This document shows positions 9,394 to 15,864 of a DNA stretch of 34,535 bases, piece after piece. The DNA comes from Anaerolineaceae bacterium UBA1363 (lineage in GTDB: Bacteria; Chloroflexota; Anaerolineae; Anaerolineales; Anaerolineaceae), in assembly GCA_002306055.1 (NCBI GenBank), contig DBRR01000002.1, positions 1 through 34,535 of the forward strand, given 5' to 3'. The first letter of the stretch is position 1; each line of letters begins with the position of its first letter. A model generated the notes under the pieces. That model had not been told where the DNA came from and ran no database searches. It saw only the letters and a program-made list of their open reading frames with translations. Position numbers and translations under genes: made by a program.

Positions 9394-9410
9394 TTATAGC
9401 TCATAGATAA

Positions 9411-9463
9411 TAGGTGGTAGGTGATAGGTGATAGGTGATAGGTGGTAGGGGGTAGGGGGTAGG
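9411..9463 (+). repeat. Heptamer tandem array A (TAGGTGR type)
   Basis: Seven head-to-tail heptamers plus a partial unit: TAGGTGG, TAGGTGA three times, TAGGTGG, TAGGGGG twice, then TAGG. It leads directly into GAAAAAGA and the decayed four-helix-bundle copy. It resembles the degenerate 7-bp short tandem repeats (STRR) described in cyanobacteria. Confidence 0.9.
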
Positions 9464-9470
9464 AAAAAGA

Positions 9471-9741
9471 TTACATACTTTTGACAATACTATTGATGAG
9501 GCCGTTTAACATTTTTGCTATTTCAGCGGATTGGTTTTCGAGTTTTTGGAAAGCCTAAGTATTTATCCGATTCCGCATTTGAAAAATTTCGAGCAGGGTC
9601 AGGGCTTCGTAAAGAGATCCGCGGGAAATATGGAGGAAATGAACAAACTCCTTTTTCAATTCTCTCCCTTTGCCTTCAGCAATGTTCATTGGGATGGATG
9701 TTACGGCTGCTTCAAGTTATTCGATCAGTCGGTAATGCTTG
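9471..9741 (-). pseudogene. Decayed four-helix-bundle (23S IVP-like) gene copy
   Basis: This stretch aligns without gaps to 10651-10921 at a constant offset of 1180 bases. It covers roughly the C-terminal 90 codons of the intact gene. The first 86 bases (9471-9556) are identical in both copies, then substitutions accumulate toward the 5' side. An in-frame TAG at 9555-9557 interrupts the frame, and the N-terminal third is missing: homology stops at about 9741, where a GCTTTCA heptamer repeat begins. It is a relic of a duplicated cassette. The remaining 9742-9828 holds only that short repeat and no gene. Confidence 0.88.
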
Positions 9742-9760
9742 CTTTCAGCTTTCAGCTTGG
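9739..9760 (+). repeat. Short GCTTTCA heptamer repeat
   Basis: Two GCTTTCA units and a partial third (GCTTGGG) sit exactly where homology to the intact four-helix-bundle gene ends. It marks the truncated end of the relic. Confidence 0.6.
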
Positions 9761-9828
9761 GGCTTTTTGCTGATTTTCCGGCCCCCCTTCACGCACCCAT
9801 TAATCAGCTCACAAATTAACCTTTTTTG

Positions 9829-10509
9829 CTATAACAACTCCTTATCATCTATCCAACGATAGTCATCACCCTGGGTGGATACGGTTTCACCAAAGGAATC
9901 TTTCGGCAGAAGAACGCGACCCTGGCTAGAAAAATATGTGCGCTTGGAGAAACGCAATCCATCGGCACCACAGTTCAGACAGTGAGTGTCAACGATTTCT
10001 CGAAAGTTTCGATAAATCCGCAGTATTCCACCACATTTAGGGCAGGCATAACGCTCAAGGATGGCAGGGTTGCGACTAGCTAATCCATAGTGCGGGATAT
10101 CCCCAATAACCTTGCTACCGGCGCGGATTAGGACATGATGCCCAATGTGCACGCCACCGATAACCTCGGCACCCACCCCAATCCGGCAGTAGTTTTCAAT
10201 GATCGTCTCCTTATCTGCCAGGTCGTTATCCTCCCTGAGCAAGCCAATGACGACATCGTGAGCAATATTGGTGCCTTCACCAATGTGAAGGGGTCCTACC
10301 AGGGTCACATTTTCACGTACGTTGACATTGGGCTCCAGCGTGACCCTGCCGATGATGGTCACGTTCTGGCATAGCGTAACATGGTCCTCAAGTATGGTTT
10401 CTGAGCTGATCTCGCATCCAGGATCAATACGGCTGGTTCCATGGACGATAGCGCCTTTACTGACTTTTGCTTGGCAATATTTTGGGTTCAAGGGGGTAGG
10501 GTTAATCAT
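9829..10509 (-). CDS. Hexapeptide-repeat acyltransferase with C-terminal zinc ribbon
   Basis: A 226-residue protein. Residues about 20-145 contain isoleucine/valine-rich hexapeptide repeats of a left-handed beta helix (for example PGCEISSETILEDHVTL, then IGEGTNIAHDVVIG and VHIGHHVLIRAGSKVIG), as in sugar O- or N-acyltransferases. Residues 156-180 carry four cysteines as CPKC and CLNC, a zinc-ribbon signature not usual for this class. The start ATG has CTCCT (AGGAG on its own strand) 11 bases upstream and a strong promoter just beyond. It lies between two four-helix-bundle copies. The likely role is acyl decoration of a glycan or its precursor; the substrate is unknown. Confidence 0.85.
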   Translation of the reverse strand: MINPTPLNPKYCQAKVSKGAIVHGTSRIDPGCEISSETILEDHVTLCQNVTIIGRVTLEPNVNVRENVTLVGPLHIGEGTNIAHDVVIGLLREDNDLADKETIIENYCRIGVGAEVIGGVHIGHHVLIRAGSKVIGDIPHYGLASRNPAILERYACPKCGGILRIYRNFREIVDTHCLNCGADGLRFSKRTYFSSQGRVLLPKDSFGETVSTQGDDYRWIDDKELL

Positions 10510-10546
10510 GGTATGTTTATCTCCTAATAAATAGAATGTTTGTTCT

Positions 10547-10575
10547 ATTATAGAAGATACTTAGGGAAAATGCAA
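10547..10575 (-). promoter_or_regulatory. Sigma70-type promoter for the acyltransferase gene
   Basis: On the minus strand TTGCAT (10570-10575) and TATAAT (10547-10552) are separated by 17 bases, close to ideal. The -10 lies inside the palindrome TTCTATAATAGAA, which could double as an operator. It provides a start point for the acyltransferase and genes beyond, independent of the operon promoter upstream. Confidence 0.7.
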
Positions 10576-10583
10576 GAGGATTC

Positions 10584-10643
10584 TAGGTGGCAGGTGGTAG
10601 GTGATAGGTGATAGGTGGTAGGTCATAGGTGGTAGGGGGTAGG
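10584..10643 (+). repeat. Heptamer tandem array B
   Basis: Eight heptamers of TAGGTGR/TAGGGGG type (one begins CAGG, one is TAGGTCA), ending TAGG and then GAAAAAGA at the stop codon of the four-helix-bundle gene. It is near-identical at its right end to array A and mirrored by array C on the other side of the gene. Confidence 0.9.
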
Positions 10644-10650
10644 AAAAAGA

Positions 10651-11031
10651 TTACATACTTTTGACAATACTATTGATGAGGCCGTTTAACATTTTTGCTA
10701 TTTCAGCGGATTGGTTTTCGAGTTTTTGGAAAGCCTCAGTTTTTATCCAATTCCGCATTTGAAAAATTTCGAGCAGGGTAAGGGTTTCGTAAAGAGATCC
10801 GCGAGAGATATGGAGAAAGTGAATGTATTCTTTCTTCGATTCTCTTCCCTTGCCTTCTGCGATATTCATCGGGATTGACGTGACTGCTGCCTCAAGTTGT
10901 TCGATCAGGCGATAATGCTTGCGGTCCGTTTCCAAGCGATCAACAAGATCAATCACATCGTTTGCAAACGCCATGCTCTTCTGCCAAACGATTAAATCTT
11001 TATAAGATGACTGGTTATTATTCTCTCCCAT
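10651..11031 (-). CDS. Four-helix-bundle protein of the 23S rRNA intervening-sequence family
   Basis: A 126-residue, mostly helical protein. SYKDLIVWQKSMAFANDV, the central AAVTSIPMNIAEGKGRESKKEY and the C-terminal helices are hallmarks of the S23/IVP family (TIGR02436-like). These proteins are encoded in intervening sequences of some 23S rRNA genes and elsewhere as stand-alone genes, and they relate to Avd of diversity-generating retroelements. Their function is unclear. Here no rRNA, reverse transcriptase or variable repeat is nearby. The gene sits between inverted heptamer arrays, and the terminal TAGGAAAAA of the array supplies the AGGA ribosome site before the ATG. The duplicated relic at 9471-9741 suggests mobility. 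Confidence 0.92.
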   Translation of the reverse strand: MGENNNQSSYKDLIVWQKSMAFANDVIDLVDRLETDRKHYRLIEQLEAAVTSIPMNIAEGKGRESKKEYIHFLHISRGSLYETLTLLEIFQMRNWIKTEAFQKLENQSAEIAKMLNGLINSIVKSM

Positions 11032-11045
11032 TTTTTCCTATCAGC

Positions 11046-11110
11046 TATCACCTACCACCTACCACCTACCCCCTATGACCTATCACCTATCAGCTATCCC
11101 CTATCCCCTA
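11046..11110 (-). repeat. Heptamer tandem array C, inverted relative to B
   Basis: About nine heptamers in the opposite orientation (on the plus strand CCACCTA, TCACCTA, CCCCCTA and variants) abut the stop codon of the export permease. With array B they bracket the four-helix-bundle gene as an imperfect inverted repeat. Confidence 0.88.
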
Positions 11111-11986
11111 TTACACAGTATCGATGAAAGTTTTCTCGACCCGGTTAAATATCACAACCCCGATAAACAACACAACAAACATGAAGCCGGTGCTGTAGGC
11201 CAGGCGAATCCAGGAGGCGTCCCCGGCGCCCAGGAAGCCGGCGCGGAAGGTTTCGATGATCGGCGTAACGGGGTTTACGTTCGCCACCCAGCGCCACTGT
11301 TCGGGAATGCTGGAGACGGGGTAGATAACCGGAGTGCCGTACATCCACAGGCTGACACCGAAACCCACAAGGTACTGCAAGTCGCGATATTTGGTGGTCA
11401 TGGACGAGATGATGATACCGAAGCCAAGTCCCAATCCCGCCATCAGCAGGATCAGTAACGGCAAGGCTGCCGCCCAGGTGGTCAGGCTTACGTCCGATCC
11501 ACGTAAAAAGAAGAACAGCAGAAAAGCCAAAAAGAACAGCAACTGGATGCTAAAGGTGATCAGATTGGAAATCACGATTGAAATCGGGCTGACCAGGCGC
11601 GGGAAGTAGACCTTGCCGAAGAGATGGGCGTTGGAAGTGAAAGTAGTGGAGGTGTCGGAGAGGCAGCTGGAGAAATAGCTCCAGAGCACAGTGCCGGACA
11701 TGTAGAAGAGCATCTGCGGAAGACCGTCGGTGGGAAGCTGGGCGATGTTGCCAAAGATGACGGTGAATACCAGCGAGGTAAGCAGCGGTTGGATGATGAA
11801 CCACAGCGGACCAAGGATCGTCTGCTTATAACGCGAGACAAAGTCGCGCCGCACGAACAGGCTGATCAAGTCGCGGTAATGCCAGACGTCGCGCAATTGC
11901 AGATCCCACCACTTCTTGCGAGGGGTGATGATCAGGTCCCACTGTTCTTGTTCTAAGTCTTTTGATTGGTTTACAGATTCTGACAT
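11111..11986 (-). CDS. wzm: Polysaccharide ABC exporter permease (ABC-2 type)
   Basis: A 291-residue membrane protein of the ABC-2 family. A cytoplasmic N-terminus (RDLISLFVRRDFVSRYKQTILGP, here read in part) precedes about six hydrophobic segments, including FIIQPLLTSLVFTVIFG, LITFSIQLLFFLAFLLFFF, LLILLMAGLGLGFGIIIS and the final TGFMFVVLFIGVVIF. The motif around GTPVIYPVSSIPEQWRW is typical of Wzm/TagG proteins. It forms the membrane pore for the glycan moved by the ATPase at 7509-8807. These two genes are normally adjacent, but about 2.3 kb of inserted genes and repeats separate them here. No clear ribosome site is seen before the ATG. Confidence 0.93.
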   Translation of the reverse strand: MSESVNQSKDLEQEQWDLIITPRKKWWDLQLRDVWHYRDLISLFVRRDFVSRYKQTILGPLWFIIQPLLTSLVFTVIFGNIAQLPTDGLPQMLFYMSGTVLWSYFSSCLSDTSTTFTSNAHLFGKVYFPRLVSPISIVISNLITFSIQLLFFLAFLLFFFLRGSDVSLTTWAAALPLLILLMAGLGLGFGIIISSMTTKYRDLQYLVGFGVSLWMYGTPVIYPVSSIPEQWRWVANVNPVTPIIETFRAGFLGAGDASWIRLAYSTGFMFVVLFIGVVIFNRVEKTFIDTV

Positions 11987-12014
11987 GTTATAACAATTCG
12001 CTTTTGTTTAATTT

Positions 12015-12593
12015 TTAAGTAATATAGTTCGTATTGTTGATGTATCCGACTGAACCTTCATAAGAAATTACTTTTCCTGGTATCCCCACCACCACACCGT
12101 TTTCAGGTACATCCTTGGTAACAACGCAATTGGCGCCGATGGCAGCGTTGTTGCCTATGGTGATCTTCCCAAAGATTTTTGCGCCAGGACCGATGTAGAC
12201 ATTATCACCAATGACCGGTACACCCGCGCGTTCTCCCCGCCGGCTGACACCGATGGTAACATCATGAGAGAGGTTGCAATTCTTGCCGATGACCATTTCT
12301 TCATTGGTCACAATCCCGCCGTGATGACCTATGTAGAAACCTGACCCAATTTTGGCTTTGTAGGAAATGGCGATGCCAAATTTGATTTGGAGATGGTAAT
12401 AGACCAGCCACGCAAGCGGGAAAAGGATACGCCAGAAGAGGTGGGCATGGGTATAAGCGCAGAATCGCATCCAGCAGGTGTAGCGGTATCCGGGGGAGAG
12501 CAGGTAGTGGTAGAAGTGATCTTTTAGCGCCGCGCTGCCTGAGTAGCGGAAAAGATCGGATCTTGTGAGGGTGGTGAATTCAGAAAATTTCAT
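12015..12593 (-). CDS. Serine O-acetyltransferase-like hexapeptide transferase
   Basis: A 192-residue protein with a C-terminal left-handed beta helix: GSGFYIGHHGGIVTNEEMVI, then NCNLSHDVTIGV, GVPVIGDNVYIGPGAKIFG and NAAIGANCVVTKDVP. This repeat pattern matches CysE-like and colanic-acid-type acetyltransferases. The helical N-terminus (about 75 residues) is shorter than in true CysE, so it more likely acetylates a sugar in the polysaccharide than serine. The start is an ATG at MKFSEFTTL. It follows the LCP gene at 12689-13816 in the operon after a 95-base gap. Confidence 0.85.
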   Translation of the reverse strand: MKFSEFTTLTRSDLFRYSGSAALKDHFYHYLLSPGYRYTCWMRFCAYTHAHLFWRILFPLAWLVYYHLQIKFGIAISYKAKIGSGFYIGHHGGIVTNEEMVIGKNCNLSHDVTIGVSRRGERAGVPVIGDNVYIGPGAKIFGKITIGNNAAIGANCVVTKDVPENGVVVGIPGKVISYEGSVGYINNTNYIT

Positions 12594-12688
12594 GGTTGAC
12601 AGCTCACAGTTTTTTACTCAAGCTCATGTTCTGCACATTTTCGGTAATTGCACGGATAATTCCGCCTTCTTCTGGCTGGAGGTCTACG

Positions 12689-13816
12689 CTATTGGGTCAG
12701 CAGGTTTTGATGGATCCAATCGACGGTGCGTTGATCCCAGCGGTAGGTATAGGAAGTGCTGTTCAAAGACGGAATGAAGGCATAGTCCACCGTCAGCAAA
12801 TCGTCGGGGATCTGGGCATCGTGTAGGTTGTCGAGCTCAAAATTGCGCAGAAAACACACGCCAACGCTGGCAATCTGATCGATGGAAAGGTCGGTCAAAA
12901 ATGCATCACTGAATTGATTTAGTAATGTTGGCACCTTCACCAGCGATTCGGGCTGCATGAGTTTGTTCAGGATTCCCCTCATCACCAGGGTCTGATTACT
13001 GACGCGGAAGGCGTCAGAGTAATTTGTGCGGATGCGCATCAGCGCCAGCGCGCGCTCGCCGCTCAAGACCTGCGGCCCCGCCGGGAACGAACCCAGCTCT
13101 GGGTTGGGATCGCTAACACCCTGCGGCAGGTTCACTTCCACCCCGCCAATCGCGTCGATAAATTCGATGACGGTATCAAAGTTGACCACCGCATAGTGCT
13201 GGGGAGTGATGCCGAAGTTGTAGCGGATAACCTCCGCCAGCGAATTCGCGCCAATGCCTTCGCCCAGGTATCCACCCCACCCTGGGGTGCCAAACAGGTA
13301 AGCCTGGTTGATTTTCATCGGATTTTGCTCCGTGAAGCGCCCTTCTGGCGCTTCCACCAGCAGGTCGCGCGGCAGAGCAACCATGTTGACCTTCATATCC
13401 ACAAAGTCCACCCGCAAGACACGGATCACATCCGCCAACCCATAGGTATATTGCGGATCGCTGTAATCGATGCCAATAAGCAGCACGTTCCAGGCAGCCT
13501 CATCCCCGCAGACCGGTTTTTTGTCTGATTCCAGCGTCGGTTCAACAAAAACCGGCATCTTCTCGAGGTTGGAAGGCGGCACGACTACCGCAGCTTCCTC
13601 CCCCTCCGCTGGACCTACGACCATCGTTGGCAAGCTCAATGGCTCGGAGATCGGCTTTTGTAATGCCGGTCCTATCCAAACGAGGTAAAGGAAGGCGAGC
13701 AGAACAGCAAGCCCCAGAAGAACATAGAGAAAAATCTTCCAACCACTGGTGCGTTTCTTCTTCTCTGGTGGCTGCGGATTTGCTCCGTTAATAGTAATTG
13801 GTTGTGTATCTTTCAC
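12689..13816 (-). CDS. LytR-CpsA-Psr (LCP) family protein
   Basis: A 375-residue membrane-anchored LCP protein. Residues about 20-45 are a basic segment and one transmembrane helix (WKIFLYVLLGLAVLLAFLYL); the rest is extracytoplasmic. The LCP domain shows WNVLLIGIDYSDPQ, the arginine motif MVALPRDLLVEAP, KINQAYLFG and VNFDTVIEFIDAIGGVEVNLP, then GERALALMRIR. LCP enzymes transfer lipid-linked polymers to the cell wall or envelope (family knowledge). The start is GTG with AAGGA a few bases upstream. It is the second of two adjacent LCP genes. Confidence 0.92.
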   Translation of the reverse strand: MKDTQPITINGANPQPPEKKKRTSGWKIFLYVLLGLAVLLAFLYLVWIGPALQKPISEPLSLPTMVVGPAEGEEAAVVVPPSNLEKMPVFVEPTLESDKKPVCGDEAAWNVLLIGIDYSDPQYTYGLADVIRVLRVDFVDMKVNMVALPRDLLVEAPEGRFTEQNPMKINQAYLFGTPGWGGYLGEGIGANSLAEVIRYNFGITPQHYAVVNFDTVIEFIDAIGGVEVNLPQGVSDPNPELGSFPAGPQVLSGERALALMRIRTNYSDAFRVSNQTLVMRGILNKLMQPESLVKVPTLLNQFSDAFLTDLSIDQIASVGVCFLRNFELDNLHDAQIPDDLLTVDYAFIPSLNSTSYTYRWDQRTVDWIHQNLLTQ

Positions 13817-13866
13817 ATTTTCCTTATCAGGTTTATTGCATTTTAGTCTTGTACGAATGAGATCGC

Positions 13867-14940
13867 TTACTGCGGGCTATTGGTCAGCGTTCCGCGGATG
13901 AAGTCCGGCACCTCCGCGTGGGGGATGAGCACCCAACCACCCCCAGGAGTGATGTAAGTATGAAACATCTCACCAGGGATCTCACGGACATGAATGTCTT
14001 GCTTATCAATTTGCTGTGAAAGGCAATAAAAACTCTGCAGATCGCTCAGGGTCAGATCGCTCTGCGTGGTGTCGTCCTTGAGCAGGGCGACGATCAGGTT
14101 GAAGGCCTTGGCAGGGAGCAATCCACTACGAACTTTGTCAAACAGAGCTTTCAGCACCATCGTTTGGCGATCGATGCGCCTGAAGTCGCTGTCGTACTCC
14201 CTGATGCGCATAAACGCCACCGCGCGCTCACCATCGAATTGGTTGACTCCAGCCGGAAAGTAGTTTTGGGCATCCGAAACCGGCGCATCGAGCGTTACTT
14301 GCACTCCGCCAATAGCGTCAATATAACCGGAAATTTCAGCAAGATGCAGCACAAATTCGTGATCAACTTCCACGCCGAAATTGTAAGCCAGGTTTTCAGC
14401 CAGCGACTTAGCCCCATTGCCAGCACCCAAAAAGTACTCGCCATAGCCAAAAGTGGCGTTGATCCGTCCTTTTTCGATGCCATACTTCTCAAAACCGACG
14501 ACGGATACGAAAAAGTCGCGTGGAATGGCGACCAGGTTGATCTCCGGCTTTGAAAAGTCGATCCTTGCCAGCCGAATAGCATCTGCCTGGGCGTTCTCAT
14601 CAATGCCGAGAATCAGCAGCGTGAGGGCGTCCGACCTGCCGCAAACTTCCGTTTGCGGGGTTGGTGAGATTGTTGGTGTACTTTCGGTTGCCTCAGAGTC
14701 GCTCTCAGTCTGCAGGGCGGCGGGCGTAATGAGGATCGGCGCGTCGCCTGCATCCTCTGCCAGCTCGGTCGGAAGAGACTGGATCAACTCGTAAAATTCC
14801 GGGTTGATGGTCACCAGCGTGCCAGGCGTCAATGCCAGGGGTGTCGAGCCGTCAGACGGTAGCGTCGTTTGCACGATGCACGCGCTTGGCAGCAACGCCA
14901 GCAACAGGCAAAAGCAAAGGATCAGGTGTCGTTTTCGCAT
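13867..14940 (-). CDS. LCP family protein, probable lipoprotein
   Basis: A 357-residue paralogue of the neighbouring LCP protein. Its N-terminus is a lipoprotein-like signal (hydrophobic run ending LLPSAC, cysteine at residue 21) instead of a transmembrane anchor; the proline at -3 makes the lipobox imperfect. The LCP domain shows TLLILGIDENAQADAIRLAR, LVAIPRDFFVS, HLAEISGYIDAIGGVQVTLD and GERAVAFMRIREYDSDF. A threonine/proline-rich linker (about residues 75-100) separates signal and domain. It is the first structural gene after the NusG-like gene. A 129-base leader with a hairpin precedes it. Confidence 0.9.
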   Translation of the reverse strand: MRKRHLILCFCLLLALLPSACIVQTTLPSDGSTPLALTPGTLVTINPEFYELIQSLPTELAEDAGDAPILITPAALQTESDSEATESTPTISPTPQTEVCGRSDALTLLILGIDENAQADAIRLARIDFSKPEINLVAIPRDFFVSVVGFEKYGIEKGRINATFGYGEYFLGAGNGAKSLAENLAYNFGVEVDHEFVLHLAEISGYIDAIGGVQVTLDAPVSDAQNYFPAGVNQFDGERAVAFMRIREYDSDFRRIDRQTMVLKALFDKVRSGLLPAKAFNLIVALLKDDTTQSDLTLSDLQSFYCLSQQIDKQDIHVREIPGEMFHTYITPGGGWVLIPHAEVPDFIRGTLTNSPQ

Positions 14941-14991
14941 GGTGTCAATGGGTTGTCATCGTAAAAACACTGATTTATTCCCGGTTTAATA

Positions 14992-15035
14992 TACGCCTCC
15001 GCCCTTCCGACATGCTTTTCATCTCGGACAGGGCG
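14992..15035 (-). promoter_or_regulatory. Leader hairpin with ops-like motif
   Basis: Between the NusG-like gene and the first LCP gene lies an 11-bp stem with one bulged base (CGCCCTTCCGA at 15000-15010 pairing with TCGGACAGGGCG at 15024-15035; 13-base loop). On the minus strand its 3' arm runs into GGCGGAGGCGTA (14992-15003), matching 9 of 12 positions of the RfaH ops element GGCGGTAGCGTG. No T-run follows, so it is not a simple terminator. It is a candidate loading or pausing site for the adjacent antiterminator. Confidence 0.4.
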
Positions 15036-15069
15036 TTACTATATTCATCTACCCCCTGTTTTTAGCTTT

Positions 15070-15627
15070 TCAGCCGTTTTTCATCGGCTTCCGGCGTACC
15101 TTCTCTACCGGAAGTTCCATACGCATCATACCACCTTGCATCATTTTTAACAGCACAGATACCCGTTCCCTGCCATTGACGCATTTTTCAAAAATGCCCT
15201 CAAACTGCCCGATAATGCTGTCTTCCACCAAAACCGCGTCGCCCGGCTTAAACCCGGAACGCGCTTGCTTTTGTTCAAGATTGAGCTGTTGGGTCTGGCG
15301 GCGAACCGCGTCGATCAGTTTTGGGTGAATGGTTGCGGGGACACCATCAAAATTGACCAGCCCGATCACACCCCGCATCAGAAATACCTTCTGTGCGTAG
15401 AGCTGTTCCGGCTCGTCATTCACGAAGAGATAACCCGGAAAGTAAGGTTTGATTGCATGGGAGCGAGAATTGACCGGCTTGACCGCATAGACCGGCAGGT
15501 AATTAGGGATGAGTTTGGCTTTCAGTTGATCGTTGACGATGAATTCCATGTTCGACTTGCAGCGCAAAGCGTACCAGTGATCACTGGAACCGCATGGTAG
15601 TGCTTCAACGGTACTAAGGTCTTCCAT
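15070..15627 (-). CDS. NusG/RfaH-like transcription antiterminator
   Basis: A 185-residue specialised NusG paralogue. The NGN domain begins HWYALRCKSNMEFIVNDQL and continues to KPYFPGYLFVNDEPEQLYA and RGVIGLVNFDG; a KOW domain follows (GFKPGDAVLVEDSIIGQFEGIF). Such factors (RfaH, UpxY, LoaP) bind RNA polymerase and let it read through long polysaccharide operons. The ATG at 15627 is chosen over a TTG 27 bases upstream: GAAGGAG lies six bases before it, and the TTG would overlap the likely -10. It is the first gene of the minus-strand glycan locus, the classical place for this regulator. Confidence 0.88.
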   Translation of the reverse strand: MEDLSTVEALPCGSSDHWYALRCKSNMEFIVNDQLKAKLIPNYLPVYAVKPVNSRSHAIKPYFPGYLFVNDEPEQLYAQKVFLMRGVIGLVNFDGVPATIHPKLIDAVRRQTQQLNLEQKQARSGFKPGDAVLVEDSIIGQFEGIFEKCVNGRERVSVLLKMMQGGMMRMELPVEKVRRKPMKNG

Positions 15628-15653
15628 CTCCTTCTCCTTCAACCTCGCGGTCA

Positions 15654-15659
15654 ATTATA
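15654..15659 (-). promoter_or_regulatory. Probable -10 element of the polysaccharide operon
   Basis: TATAAT on the minus strand lies about 27 bases before the ATG of the NusG-like gene, leaving room for a short leader with the Shine-Dalgarno. No good -35 is seen at 16-18 bases, so an activator may be needed. Confidence 0.45.
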
Positions 15660-15864
15660 ACTTATTAGCAACAAAATTGGTATTTTTCCAGAATTCATTT
15701 TCCTGCTCAATTTCCTGATAAGCTTTGATAATTTGGTCTGCTATCACCCACCAACGCGATCTCCCCACAATTCCTAATAGCGACAAAGAGAACAAAAAAA
15801 ACAAACGCTCTCTGGAAGATATATTGCCATCGTGGTATATTTCAAGCTTGATAAAGGACGGAAA

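Noticed and set aside
9515..9862. Plus-strand frames of 80-115 codons over the relic region
   Set aside because: They run antisense to the four-helix-bundle relic and past it without any known motif.
10651..11031. Diversity-generating retroelement (Avd-like protein)
   Set aside because: No reverse transcriptase and no template or variable repeat pair is present, so only the family resemblance remains.
9411..11110. Heptamer arrays considered as a CRISPR
   Set aside because: Units are 7 bases, tandem and degenerate, with no spacers and no cas genes.
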